A DNA stretch of 64,000 bases from Pithys albifrons albifrons (GCF_047495875.1 NC_092474.1:3799001-3863000), one strand, 5' to 3'. Positions 39,807 to 52,800 are shown, numbered from the stretch's first letter. Program-made: numbers and translations. The notes: a model not told the origin generated them from the sequence alone.

Positions 39807-40300
39807 CGCGGCGGCTCTCGTCGGGCCGGAGAGCGGGGCTGCGGCCTCGGGGGTCACTGCAGCGGCCGCCGGGCCCCTGCCCGGGACAGCATCGCCCCCG
39901 AGCCGGCCGAGGGCGCGGGGCGGGGGGCGGCGTTGCGGGGCAGCATCGCCCGGGCCCCGCGGGGAGAGGGCGGGCGGCTCCCCCGGCGGCCGCGGCAAGG
40001 GAGAGCCGCCCCAGCACACAGATGCGCGGAACTTACTGCGGGCAGCCCGGCAACTTTCTTTTCCCCGGGCTTCCACTTTTGCGATCCGTCTTCCCACCAC
40101 CCTTCCTCCTCCTCCTCCTCCTCTTCCTCGTTCCCGGCAGACCGATGCCGGGATAGTTTTGTGTCCGGGCAGATCAGATCCGAGCGATCACCGCTTCCAC
40201 TCGCACATGTCCCGGGCGGCTCTTTGGTGCAGCGGGTGTCTCCGGGGATTTTTCTTCTCCCTAGAACTGGTCACAGCTCCGCACTTTCTTGCCGAGAGGT
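39807..40300 (-). other. FZD10: FZD10 5' leader (approximate extent)
   Basis: GC-rich sequence directly upstream of the FZD10 start. The FZD10 frame stays open backwards to a TGA at 40188-40190, but no in-frame ATG lies between that stop and 39806, so translation should begin at 39806. A GGA-repeat purine run lies at about 40104-40127 on the sense strand. The transcription start is not visible from sequence. The outer limit is a guess set near the CCAAT box (ATTGG on the plus strand at 40305-40309). Confidence 0.5.
39854..39946 (-). other. Upstream ORF in the FZD10 leader (30 codons)
   Basis: An ATG at 39946 opens a 30-codon frame ending in TGA at 39854-39856, 47 nt before the FZD10 start and out of frame with it. 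A second in-frame ATG lies at 39892. Both have G at -3 but C at +4, a moderate Kozak context. The encoded peptide is Pro/Arg/Ala-rich, as expected from GC-rich DNA, so any role would be in controlling ribosome access to the FZD10 start rather than in a peptide product. It matters only if the transcript starts upstream of 39946. Confidence 0.5.
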
Positions 40301-40753
40301 GGGGATTGGTTTATCCGAGTGCAGAATAAAGGAGGAGGAGGAGGAAATATCTAAGCCATTGAAGAGGGGGGCCTGGAAAATCCCCCCTGCCTTCCTCGCC
40401 GCCCTCTGGTCTGGGTTTGCAATAGGTCGGCTCCGCCGCGCTTTGCCGAGCAGCGCTTGGCGTGTGCGTGTTGTCTGAGCCGGCTCCGCTCCCCCCGCCT
40501 GGCAGGAACTCCTGGGGCCGGAGCAGCTGGGGCTTTGGGGGGCGGCTGAGTCCAAGGATAAAATAAAGTAAAAAAAAGCACCAAGGAAAAAAAAAAGATC
40601 TGTGCAGGATCCGCCTCGCATACGACATCCACTTTGCATGAGAAAGGTGAAGCTGACACGGTGATTACTTTCCAATCACTCGGAACGCCTTGAAACCTCC
40701 TTAAGGACCCCTACAGGTTCTCCTTGATCGGCACAGATTAGAAAAAACTCCAT

Positions 40754-40812
40754 TTGTTTCTCTCTCCTGTCTTTCCTTCCTTTCTCCTTTCCCTCCCATT
40801 GCCCTCCCTTGA
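40754..40812. promoter_or_regulatory. Pyrimidine-rich tract upstream of FZD10
   Basis: About 60 nearly unbroken C/T bases on the plus strand (CTTTCCTTCC-type repeats), giving a GA-rich tract on the FZD10 sense strand a few hundred bases above the CpG island. Such tracts can bind GAGA-type or CTCF-like factors or form triplex DNA. Here it is only a compositional feature. Confidence 0.35.
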
Positions 40813-43800
40813 AAGTTTAACAAGATCTTTTCTGTAGAAGGCGTCAGCCTGCCCTCCCTCGCTCAGGTAGGAAGCCAGGGAGAGCGAAGGCTTCAGACTT
40901 CGTGTCTCCTAATAAGAGGGTTGAAGGTGGTGCCTCCTTGACTGCCTTTATTGGAGGGGGGGCAAAGCTTTAGCAGGGAGGATGTGGGGAGGAGGATGCA
41001 TTTTATGACGAGTGCTATAAACTCTTCGCTGACAGGGTCATAAAATATGGTTGCTTTCAGCCTGGAATCTCAGCTGTTTTCAAATGTCGTGCTTTGTCTC
41101 GAATTCCTAAATGAACAGGACAGGCAGGATTGCTGAAAAAGTACCTGATTATGGTTTTAATCAGAGTATGGCATCACTGGAAAAGTAGCTTGGCTTTCTT
41201 TTTTTTTTTTTTTTCTATTCCTTAAATAAGAATCCCTAACTAGAGACATACCCTTGGGGAAGTTACTTCATCCACTATAGAAAAGATACCTAGAGATTTT
41301 GGAGATGGGAAAAATTCTGAAGTGAGTTGTGTTTACTTTTAAAGTTAAACTTGGAGATTTATTTTGCTTATTGGTCTATCAGAGCTAGAAGGAGGAAGTT
41401 AAATCCCAAGCCAAACTATAATTCGCAATTTTAGAGACGGAAAAGGAGCACTGTGATCAGAAGTCAAAGATTAGCTCTACTCAACCCCCCCTTACCTCCC
41501 CTTTGAGCTTAGTTTTAGCGAACATATTAATGAAGAAGGAAAATCTCTTTTACTCTTCATTCATGTGCACCCACACAAACCGGGCTCCTCTCCATTAGTC
41601 CTGTTTCTTATCGAAAAGAACACGGATTCTCCTGGAAACTACCAAATCCCGCAGGGTCAGAGTTAATACCCCACCAGGCTCTAGAAAGGAAACTGTTGGC
41701 TTCCTCAATTGTGATAAGGGTGAAATGGATCCAAGCAAGGACAACAAACCAGGGCTAATGTTTGTCTTTGAAACCCCTGAAGATGGGGCTAGTTTTTGCC
41801 TAGGAGTAAAAGCCATCATACAAATGTTTTAAAACAGTAGTCCTTTTTGTGGCTTTTCAGTGGATCGAAGAGATTATATTAATAAAGTCCTGGTCTTAGG
41901 GACTGACCTTTCCTTGGGCACTTATAGATTCCTTAGGGAATGTTACAAAAGCAGGCAGTGTTACGTGCAAAAAAAAACTTTATTTATTTTAGTGTGTCTG
42001 TGTGTATGTATGTGTGTGAGAGAGTGTGTGTTGGGGCATTTCCATTCTTCATTAATCTAAGCCTGTTTTCTTAGTAGTTGTATTCATCCTGATTCCTCTT
42101 CTAGAGAGCTCAGTTGGGGGTAGCAGGGAAGTGTGGGGAAAGCTTTCACAATGAACAAGTAAGTTCTGCTTTAAAAAGTAGAATTTAAATAATAATAAAA
42201 AGTGGAATTTAAATAATACGTAGAATGAACATATTCAGTGTTTGTTTTGCTCAACTTGATTGTTTGGGAGTTTGCTTTTATTTTTTTTTCAACAAGTATT
42301 TTTGTACAGCATATTCTATCACCATTGATATTAAAGTAATCTAGAAAAAAATACATGAAATAAAACATGACCTTTTTCTTCCATAGCACTGGTAACAACC
42401 TTTTTTCTCCTAAGAGGCAAAAAGAAACATAAATGAAAGAGAGGGAAAAAAAGCGGGGGGAAACCTCCAACCTTTGTAGTTGTGTCTCTCTTAATTGATC
42501 TTTCATGTGCCAATTTAAATCAGCCTTGTTTTTCTAGCCATTATTTTAGGCAGTGCATCCTGCTTTAGATCATTTATTTTACTTTCTATATTTTTTAAAG
42601 AGCTATCTCGGAGCATCACCCATTCAACGAGCCTGAGTCAGTGAAAGTAACAAATAGAACGTTATTACAGAAAAATGAGAGCGCTGAGAAATCAGCAACT
42701 GGAAGATACCTCTGTAACTAATAAATGAAAAGAGCCTTTTGATGGCTCCAGCTGAAAAGATATTTTATTTTATTTTTTTTTCTCCTGTGTGTGGGATTTG
42801 AGATGTGTGATTCTATGGAGCAGCCAGGCACCCCTGCTGCTAGGCCCTGGCTAGGAGTTGGCCCCCCTCTGGCAAATGTTATGGAGAATTGGGAGGAATT
42901 TTATGGCTGTCTTTTCCCTCAGCTCTTTTTTCTTTTGTCTTCTTTGAAGAATGACTTTAGACATTTTATTTACATATTTAACCATGGATGAAAGAGGAAA
43001 AAGAAAGCATTTGGGCCGTTGTGGGAATAGTGATATGTTTAAATTAATGGAAATCTTATTAGGCTTCTAAAATTTTAAGCAAAAGATTTTTAATGAAACT
43101 TTATAATTAAACATGATTTCAAATAATGTGCCAACTCACAGGAAGGATGCATTTCTCCCTCTAGCCATCCATCTCCCCACCTCCCAAAAATGTGCAGAGG
43201 AATAATCTGTATCTTAAAGTCCAGCTCTTCTTCTGTCCTGTGAGGAAAAGATTAAAAAACTTGAATATTTAATAAGGCATGTGATAATTCAAACCATAAC
43301 TAAATATTTTGTAGGTGAAGCAAATGATAAACAAGCCAAGAAAAAAGACACCACCAGCCCTCATCCCTGCAATGGCAAAGTTTAATGCTGTATAATCTAT
43401 TACAGTGACAGTGTAATAAAATACTTTGATATGGGTAGGGGTGAAAATCAAAGTTGCATCTATTTAGAGTCAATGGAAATTACAGTGGTTTTCTGAAATG
43501 GGATTAAAGAAGACCCAAATAATCCATTTGAGATAAAATGTTCCGACACTTCAGCAGTAAAGAGAAATGAAATTATCAGCTTGGGGAGTTGAAGAGTTAA
43601 TTAGTACATTAAAGATTTTTAGTTAAATAGTCTAAATTATGTATGATTAACAATAGTGTGTTATGAAAGAATGTGAACTGATACTGACAATCCTGTGTTT
43701 AAAAAGTCTGTAGCTATAACTGGTTTTCAGGTTTAATATTTCTGGCCAGCTGATTATTACACAAAAAATAGAGATCAGTTTAATGTTATTCCCATTCAAT

Positions 43801-45427
43801 AATCCTCTCCTCATCTATATTTGTATACATTTATTCAGATACTTTTAAACTCCTTACATCTGCTACGTGTTTCATTCCAAATTCTAACATATATATGAAA
43901 AAAAAAAGTTAGCCATACAGAAGATAACAACTGTAAAAGAAAAAGATCACACACAAGAAAAGAAAGCTGATAACCATTTTAGCAATTTTATAAGCCTGTA
44001 TTTCTTACTGAATTTCCACTAGACATTAATAAAATTAAATGGCATGCAGAGAAATGTTTCCTTTTTAAACCAACTGGGCTTATTTTTCCCCAGCCACAGA
44101 ATCTTTGTAGCAGTTTTCCTCCAAAATTTAGGTAAACATGCCTGCCTAATAGGACAGGCATACTGAGAAATATTCCCATGCAACTGCGAATATTCACAAT
44201 GCAGGAAAGTTTTAATTGCCTTAGAAAGCCACCACCACCAACAGTTAAAAGAATTAAAAACAAAAACAAATCATAAATGGATGAGTGGGTTGTATAGTAT
44301 TGCTCTAATACAATTTAGCTGGCTATTTTAAGGGCACTTCCCTTGAAATGTGGTTTGAAATATTACCAAAGGTTCGACGGGGTGCATTAGTGTGAATTGC
44401 AAATCAGAACATTTCTTTAATCCCCTTTTCATGGCCTGGCTTCGGATCAGTGGCATCTAAGGGACTCCCCACTGCTTCTGGCTCAGGAGGAACCATTCAC
44501 TGGGGCAGCTTCCCTCCTCTATTCCCACAGTCCAGAAAACAACACCACAGACAGACACCCTCCAACTAAATTAGATTAAACTCCTTCTCTTCCACAGCAC
44601 ATTAGCCTTTTCACTGCCCAAGATTCATTATTCAGCTACTCCTAATTTAAAGATACAGTATTTTTCTCCTCTTAGGAACAAAAACAACAAACAAACTTAA
44701 AGGAAAAGCAGAAAAAAATCCTGGTCAGAAATAAACCAAATAATTCTACAATGAGAATATCCTTTTCACTTATACTCTAATATTACAGGGCTATTATACT
44801 TTTAGAGCACAGGTCACAGCACAAAGTTCTACTTACACTAAAATCAAGGACAGGCCCAGTAAAAAAGAAAAGGCACACAGAATTTCTTTTCTTATATACA
44901 CCATTCAATAAACTTTTTTCATCAGTCTTTTTGCATGCACTGTCTGCATATCTTGCAGTCAAATCTAGGCTTGTAAAGGCATAAACATAGTGAGAACTTC
45001 ATATGATAGTGAGGATTAATTAGCTGTCATTTCTTCCCTTATTTCCATCCATAACTTTTCCTGTCTTTTCAAGGTGAAACCAGTCTTTTAAAATCCCTCC
45101 CATTCAGGTGGGAGTCTGTACCTCTTCACACATGCAAGTGAAAGCAGGTAACAACAGGCAGGAGCAGTAGAACCCCAAGCAAACTGCCTCTTGAGTCTCA
45201 GGAGTCTGTATGGCTACGCCTGCACTCACAGTGTCGGGCACTGCAGGAACATGAACCACCTCCCAGGAACTGCCACTTCTGGGCACTAGTTTGTATAACC
45301 TGTAGCACTTGTGTGCCACCTGGATGGTCCAAAAGGAGAAAAGTAATAATATCTGGCCTTTAATTTCTCTGATTTAAGGAGAAATGAACTCTGGTGCAAG
45401 AAAAATTTCTACTCCTCATGTTTTTGA
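40813..45427. other. Intergenic, FZD10 upstream side: no gene seen
   Basis: Unique AT-rich DNA between the FZD10 promoter and the CR1 at 45.4 kb. No exon is recognisable. A short GT-rich stretch lies at about 41,994-42,030 and the 24-bp tandem duplication at 42.2 kb. The 42,520-42,760 and 43,510-43,700 stretches are rich in TAAT-type and AACAA-type motifs and could be regulatory, which only alignment could show. Confidence 0.65.
42173..42218. repeat. Two-unit tandem duplication (24-bp period)
   Basis: AAAAAGT(A/G)GAATTTAAATAATA occurs at 42173-42194 and again at 42197-42218 with one mismatch. Small local duplication in AT-rich DNA upstream of FZD10. Confidence 0.85.
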
Positions 45428-46004
45428 GTGCCCAGGTGGGCAAGAAAGCCAATGGCATCCTGGCTTGGATCAGCAATAGTGTGGCCAGCAGGACCAGGGC
45501 AGTGACCATTCCCCTGTGCTGGGCACGGGTTTGGGCGCCTCACCACAAGAAAGACATTGAGGGGCTGGAGTTTGTTCAGAGAAGGACAAGGGAGCTGGGG
45601 AAGGTCTGGAGCATAACTCTGATGAGGAGCAGCTGAGGGAGCTGGGGAAGCTCAGCCTGGAGAAAAGAAGGCTCAGGAGGAACCTCCTAACTCTCTACAG
45701 CTCCCTGAGAGGAAGTTGTAGCCAGGTGGGGGTCGGGCTCTGCTCCCAGGGAACAAGCCATAGGACAAGAGGAAATGGCCTCAAATTGCATCAGGGGAGG
45801 TTTAGATTGGATATTAGGGAAAATTTCTTCATGGAAAGGGCTGTCAAGCACTGGAACAGGTTTCTCAGGGCAGTGGTGGAATCACCAGCCCTCGGGGTAT
45901 TTAAAAGACATGTAGATGTGCTTAGTGACGTGGTGCCTTGGCACTGCTGGGGGAACAGTTGGACTTGATCTTAAAAGATCTTTTCCAACCTAAATGATTC
46001 TATG
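45428..46004 (+). mobile_element. CR1 LINE, 5'-truncated, plus orientation
   Basis: Fragment of a chicken-repeat-1 non-LTR retrotransposon. It carries the end of the reverse-transcriptase ORF: frames here read peptides such as [27 protein letters not shown] and [15 protein letters not shown], which resemble the CR1 ORF2 C-terminus. It also has the 3' end with a short hairpin (TTGGACTTGATC...TTTTCCAACC) and a terminal ATTCTATG unit. The reading frame is broken between 45636 and 45726 and the 5' part is missing, so the copy is dead. CR1 copies are typically 5'-truncated and lack target-site duplications. The 5' limit is judged from where CR1-like text begins. Confidence 0.9.
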
Positions 46005-46750
46005 CTGTTTTGTAAAGTAGAATAAAGTATCTGTCCAATAAAATTCTGATACAAATATTTGAAGCATCTAGCTTGCAGAGATCTAGAAAAATTGGATTTG
46101 GTCTTCTGGAAGATCCTGAGAGGTACTCTCAGTGCTTGCAGCTCCCAGCTGTAGAGCCTCAAAGGTACCACAAAGTGTTGTTCTCTGTCCACCACTCATG
46201 TCCTTTTGAAGGCAATAAATAAGATTACATATCCTTCTGGTATTTCCATAACTGGCCAGATTCAAGAAATTATGAAGATGATGCAGTTCTTGAGAAATAA
46301 ACAAAAGAATCTGTGAATCAGCACATTTTCAGACTTCTGCACGTCTCAGACTTGATATAATAATTTAAAAAAAGAAAATTTGACCTACAAAACTTGAAAA
46401 ATCTCCCTCACTGAAAATCGGTGACAGCTGCAGTCTTTAATTCTCTTACATGCTTTTTGCAATATCCCTATTCCATAAGAAGATGGCATTGTCTTTCATC
46501 AACTGTTCAGCAGCAGAGAGTTGGGATGCATTAGATCAGTCAGTTCTTTTAATCCCATCTCTTCCAAACTCAGTATTTTGGTATTATTTCTATGGTCTTT
46601 TTCACTTCAGAAGACTAGTGTATACTTTTACAGTGCCCCACTTCATAAAGCCTGTGTGTTTGTCCCATGCAAGAAGAAAAGAACAATTTCAGAGTTTTAT
46701 CAGCAACTCTAAGCTGTCATGCAGGGAAAACTAACCAGCATTAGTAATCT

Positions 46751-46815
46751 ATTAGAATCATTGAATTGTTAAGGTTGGAAAAGACCTCTAAGATCATCAA
46801 ATTCTACCAATGGGT
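46751..46815 (-). mobile_element. CR1 LINE 3'-end fragment, minus orientation
   Basis: A short stretch reading AGAATCATTGAATTG, then GGTTGGAAAAGACCTCTAAG and ATCATC, the reverse complement of the CR1 3' terminus. Only about 65 bases are recognisable, and they carry several mismatches, so this is an older or very short copy. It lies about 750 bases from the larger CR1 and in the opposite direction. Confidence 0.75.
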
Positions 46816-49800
46816 TTAAGATGATTTGCTAGTTTGGAATGTAAGCTAAAATTCCAGACCTCTCTATGGGAGCACTCATGTCTTCTCACTCACTCTAACT
46901 TACACTGTTGTCTTAAGATAATTTTTATTTGCATAATTTAATAATACTAAGATTTTTAACCTTTAACAATCCTTGACCCACTTCAGATCTGAACTAAAAT
47001 CTAGTAATTCCAAGATTCCCATATGTACATGACATTCCCCACAGGCATAGGTTACTCCACCAATATATATTCTGATATATTGAGGAAGTCCCAGTTCCAC
47101 CATAGCTTTATATTTTACCCAGTCTTAGACTGGGCATCTGCTAGAGGGCACTGGCAGAGACTTGATACCATGTTAGATGGACTTTTGGCCTGATCTGCTT
47201 ACCCATTTTACATTCTTAGGTGTCAGAAATGTGTGATATGGGTTTAATCACTGCTATAAGTTGCTCTTGAACATTCTCCATCTGGCATTTGAATTTTAAG
47301 AGTGTGATGGCAATCCCATGTTCTGTGAAGGAAGCATGAAAAGTGAGACATTTAAATACCATTGTTTGGAATGCCATTTATTATTTCCAGATCACAAAAA
47401 AGAGACACTTTGTGTATCTTGCATGCAAGAAGCACAGGAGAGACTGATCCAGTAGTTAAGGCAGGCATGTCAGATTTGACAAAATGAGCATAGAAGTTGA
47501 TCCTGTCCAAAAGTCATGGCTGATGTGTTTCTAGTACATTCTTGCCCTCATCTGATGACACTAAACCCTAGCCATAGCTGCTTGGCAGAATCTCTAATCT
47601 GGGCTGTTGGGCTGCAGGATAAGAGAGACCTGGCCAGGCTGTGTTTTGGGCCAGGGTGTCTATTGGCTATTTGAGCCCCACATTTACTCACAACCTAAAC
47701 CACAATCCATCCTAATGTTACAAAATCCAGTCTCTTCTTTTATCCTCATCATACATAACCTGACAAGGCTGTATTTCCCATGCCAAAGCAGGAATTTGAT
47801 AGGAATGTTGAAGCACTCAACTGAGATTGACCTGGCTCAAGCCCACGGACTGCCAGCGTGGTACAGAGTAAGACACATAAAACTTTCCTCTACAGTGGAG
47901 TTACACCAGTGTGAAATATGGTGAGGAAGAGTTGCATTTACACCACTCTCAGATGTTCAGATTTCTTTTTTCCTGTTGAATTATTATTATTTGGAAAGGA
48001 TTGAAACAGAGTGGGAGGAATACTTGTATCTGCATGGGGAAGACAACAGCATGGTTGAAGTTTAATGAGATAGCATTGCTGGAAAACACCTCTGTGTACT
48101 CCACCCATTGTCTAACTTTGTTTCCCCTGTCTTTAAATGAAGAATATCCTGCTCCATGTTAGTGAATGGGAAGTGCTGCGACACTGCAGTGTTGGAATAT
48201 TCCATTACTCCACAAGAGAGTGATCAGAAAACTCAGACAATTGGAAAGATAGAGACAGACCTTCCTAGACTGATTGCAAGTTTAGTATACGTAATATTTG
48301 AGTCTTGGCAAGCTCATGTTCAAGAGCCCAGGAACAGTGTTACATGCTGCACACATTAGGCAACCATGTATACAGAATCAATTCAAAGCAGCTGTGGAAG
48401 ATCAGAAATTTTAGGGGAGCTATAGGGTGAATTCCTCCATCTATACATCTTTTTTTTTTTTTTTTTTTTGGAAGGGGGAATGCAAAGGAGGAGGGAATGA
48501 AAAATTGATACTGCTCTGTGCTCCAGATGAAAGAACAAACATAATTTTATTTTCTTTAATGACTGTACTGGATTCTGAAATTAAACCCAGCGGGTAAAAA
48601 GATCCTGTGCAGATTTCAAAAGAGATCATGTAGTCTGTCCATGTGCTAAGGCAGGCACATTTTTTAAGCCCTGCCATGTTCTGTAAAACTGAAAAAGGGT
48701 TATCCCTGTAAGCATTCTGCTTTTCAAAGCCATCTCTCTCTCTCCACCTACCCCAAGTCAGTGGATATTCCAAATAAATGTCATCCTAACTTGAAATGCC
48801 ATTTTGTGGTTCCTCCCTTGAACTTTAGAAGAATTGCTGCATTAAATATTATTAGAACTCAGCATACAGACAACACTTCTTTTTTTTTTTAACCTCTCAG
48901 CAGAACCAGACAGAAAAAGAAGCAAAAAAAAAAAACAGAAAAAACCCCAAACAAACAAAAAAAAAACCAACCCAGCCATATAAATAACTGAATATAATCC
49001 CCAGTACAGATTTTGAACCAATTGAACTGAGAATAGCTAACCTTCGCTCTGAACTCACTCCAGCTGCAGGTTAATGCAGTTAATTGCAGAGCACCTGGTC
49101 TAAGCCTCAGGTATATGAATCATCCCCACAGCACACCTTTCAATCTTTTATTCTTATGTAATGCCCCGGGGCAGCTGACAGTGCCTGTCTAAGCTTTGTT
49201 CCTAGTGGGTGTGCCAATACACTGTCAGAATTCCCTTATTATATGCAAAAGAAAGGTTGTACTTTAAAGCATCTGTGTGTATCTCCAAGGCTGTGGTTTG
49301 AGGATCCTCTGTCTGCAGTAGCACTCCTGACTGCCTTCCCCTGTCCCTGCCCTCCCTCTGCTCTGTGGCTGCTCCTGGGCTGGGCGCGTCCCACCCGCTT
49401 TGCTCCTGCGGCTGGTCCTGGGGTCCTGCTGGGAACTCCTTTGGGAAATGGGGTCATCTTCAAAATCAACCCTAACACTATTGACAGGTTTTAACACCAA
49501 AACAAGGCATAACAAGAAGTTAGTATTGCTTCTGGAATCATCACGTTCTCAAATGGTGGCCCGTGAGTCTGAATGCATAATGCAATGTGTATGTATATAC
49601 ATATGTATACATGTGTGCTCTTCTTTGTGTGTTTGTGAGACAGCAGTATTTTTCAGTGTCTATGTATACACATTACTGCAGATATTCATACAATACATCT
49701 TTTAAAACTGAGGCTAGTCCCCTTCAGTTTGTTAAGTTCTTTTTTAACTCTGTAAGCAAATTGCTCGGCCTTTATCCGTGGAAAGCCTGTTCTTGGACAC

Positions 49801-52800
49801 AGATTTATTTATAACATCAATAGTAAAAAGGCTAACTGAATTAGCTGTTTACCTAAACACTATAATGTAGATGCATGTAACATATGTACAACCATGTGTG
49901 TTTTATAAATGAATACCTATGTGCACATGTATCAGGCACTGAAATGCCTACAGGGTCTTTTGCTAAGGGTGAACTACTTGTAGATACTTGTAAGTTCTTG
50001 CTAGTTCTGGGATTGATTATGTCGTGCTTATTAAAGTGGTTTGCAGCTTTAAACTGGTAAATATAATTTAAAAAGGGCAGGACAGTGTTTTGAAAATAGT
50101 TGGTCACTGCCTTATCTTGCACAGACATAACTCTTAAACTACAGTCTCATTTATCTTACCATGTATTAACTGGTCTACATTTCTTTACATAGATTTAATG
50201 TAGTTGTGTCACATGACATCCTTCAACTATAGTTGATACATAGACAAAGAATATGAAACTAATGGATATCAAGAAGGTTAGTGGGGAAAAGTCATGAAAG
50301 GAGGCAAATGAGTTGCATTGAGGATGTATTTATACACAAAATTAATGGTAGCTTGCACGAGAGTTGTGCCATAAGAAGGCCAGTCTGGAAATTATAAAAC
50401 TGCCCTCTCTCAGGCAATACCGATTTCTTGTTTCTTTGATGTGTGTTAGCACAGAAGATTAGGTTACTCCTTAAATTACACACAAATAACAATCAGACAT
50501 TGTCACAACAATCTCCATGTTGTCATCCTTTCCATTGTATCATTCCACTGCATTGGTTGGCAAACTACCACTCAAATATCAAAGTACACACTCCTATTAT
50601 GATTTCAAGCTATTTATTTTCAGTCTGCCTGACAGGAATTTTTTTGCCTCTTGCTTCATTAAATGTCCTCATATATAATGAGTATGGTAGGAGTGTAAAA
50701 TACTAAAATTCTGATTTCATAGCATTTGATGTTTTCTTTGTCCAAGGATAATAGAGGAGCAGACCCAAGGGATGTGTTTAGCTAAGTACTGCAACCTTCC
50801 ATGAGTCGGGGCCTTCTGAGAAACTGGGATGCCTTTCAGACAAAAAAGGCCAAAGATGCTGTCATGGAAATCAACATCAAAAATCCTGCTGACTTACACA
50901 GAATCAGGTTTCTGTAGCTGGACAGGTCATGTTCAAATGCAACTTTGGAGCCTACAGTGAGACCACACCTCAAGGGTGAGCGACAGACGCAAAAAATGAG
51001 AGCATTCAGCTCCCCTTACAGGATACAGGTGAGTTCTGTTGTACAGAAATTAAAGTTTCTGTCTTTCACACCTGGTTTAGGATGGATGGTTATCTTTGAT
51101 GAACTGTAGAAAAATTTACCATCAGTCACAGGGCATTAATCTGATCAATATTTAGACAATGTGAGGTCATTACAGTGTATCTTCCTCCTTTGTAATCAGC
51201 ACCAGGTCCTTCAGCTGGGCAGGGTAGTTCATCCTATATTGTAGTGACACAGATGTGCACCTATCCTGAAGTGACAGGAGAATCCAAGTCATGCAATTTA
51301 TTATCTAAAATAGTCTACTTGAGTTCAGGCATAACTCATCTATTGTAAATTCAGATCATCTTTCTGCAAGGGCCTGAACAAGGTCGGGCATCACTTCTGC
51401 TTTTTAAGTAATGCCAAAGTGATGCACAGTGGAGAATTTCACCATAAGAAATGGAATCCCTCTTATATTCTGTTTCTAAAAGAGAATATATTAAAAAGTC
51501 AGCAGTGATTCAAAGTCCATGACATAAGTGGGAAGTTGCTCCAGCAACATTTAATTTTGTTTGGTTACGCACTCTAGAATTTGCTTTTAATGTTTTCACC
51601 GTCCTTGGCTTTAGCTTTATTAAAAATTCAGCTTGAAATTTAATTAGATGGTAGTTTATGTTATTGGAGTAAATACAGTTTTATCATCAGATTGGTAACT
51701 TACTTTCAATTTTGCTTTGCCATGTCAAAAGAGTGAAATAATATTTACCAGTCTCCCCATTTCTACTCATCCCAGATATTCCTGCAGAATCTTTCCTCCA
51801 ATTCTAGAACAAGTATTTATAAAAATGTTCTGTCAAAAGTAAAGCACGGGATAGACAATCCCTCCTTCACTCTTATGCTGAATACTTGTTGACATAGATC
51901 ATAAACTTTATAGCATTTATTCCAAACAAAAGTCTGCTATTATGTAGTGCTGTTTATCTGTGACAGGGAAAAGAGAAGAGGAATTGTTGCTCTTGTTTCT
52001 GTAGTTCAGTTTTATTTCATTACTATTATATTACAGTGTTTGGGTTGGGTGGTTTTTTGGTTTTATTTTTTAGGAGGGAAAGAAAAAAAGAGTGGACTTA
52101 ATTTTGTTTAGCTTTTAATCTCTTGCCAAATGAATTAGCTAGAAGCATTTTATACTGAGAAAATATAGTCTAAGCTGTAACAGTTCTGACTCATCTGTTG
52201 CTGTCCAGTCTCCCTCGAGTTTACTGTAGCCAAGGAAAGTTTTGGTACATGGAGTATCTATTAACCTTCCTTATTAGTGGAGATAATTCTTTGAGCCTGG
52301 GATTTCATTGCCATATGAAATGGGAGCACAGGAGAAACCCAAGTTTATGGGCTAAGGCAAGTAATCAATCAATGCAAACAACAGTGCCATACAGACAAGA
52401 TTTAATAAAACGAATGAATGGAGCCAGCTAAGCCCCCAGGGACAGATGAACCTACTTCTCATTTTCTGTTTATTAAAACCATTCATATCAATTTGTCATA
52501 TGAAAGCATTTAGTTCATTCAAGCACAAGTGTAATTTAGAAATCCTATTAATAATACTTTAAAATACAGACTGTCAGATTCTTTACATGCAGGTGATAAG
52601 GGAATCAGAGTGGCAGCTTAAGATGCCAGTGCAAGATGTACTAAACAATGGCTCAAACTCACTTTTTGTGTAGATTCTCTGAAGCCAGTGTAGTTGCAGA
52701 AGGCATGAATTTAGGAAAACTCATCCATTCACTGCCCTCCAAAGGCCGGATATGAACTTCTCTGAAGTTATTTGGGGTTTTTATGAATTTTCTGAGATTT

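Larger units (their letters stand above)
39050..40560. promoter_or_regulatory. CpG island covering the FZD10 promoter and 5' half
   Basis: This is the one long GC-rich, CpG-rich stretch in an otherwise AT-leaning window, densest at about 39,660-40,140. It covers the cysteine-rich-domain coding part, the leader and the presumed promoter. Toward its outer edge are a CCAAT box on the minus strand (40305-40309) and a GC box (CCCCCCGCC at 40491-40499). No convincing TATA box was found, consistent with a CpG-island promoter. Limits were judged by eye, not computed. Confidence 0.75.

Noticed and set aside
38049..40100. FZD10 extended to a 683-residue protein
   Set aside because: The first codon at 40100 is GTG, no ATG occurs in the extra 98 codons, and the signal peptide begins at 39806.
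39261..40478. 405-codon open frame on the plus strand across the FZD10 5' half and promoter
   Set aside because: It is antisense to the cysteine-rich-domain codons and the CpG island, where GC-rich DNA rarely contains stops. The peptide is Arg/Pro/Gly-rich with no domain.
45394..45968. Two 80-codon frames as host genes
   Set aside because: They are remnants of the CR1 reverse-transcriptase ORF within the repeat.
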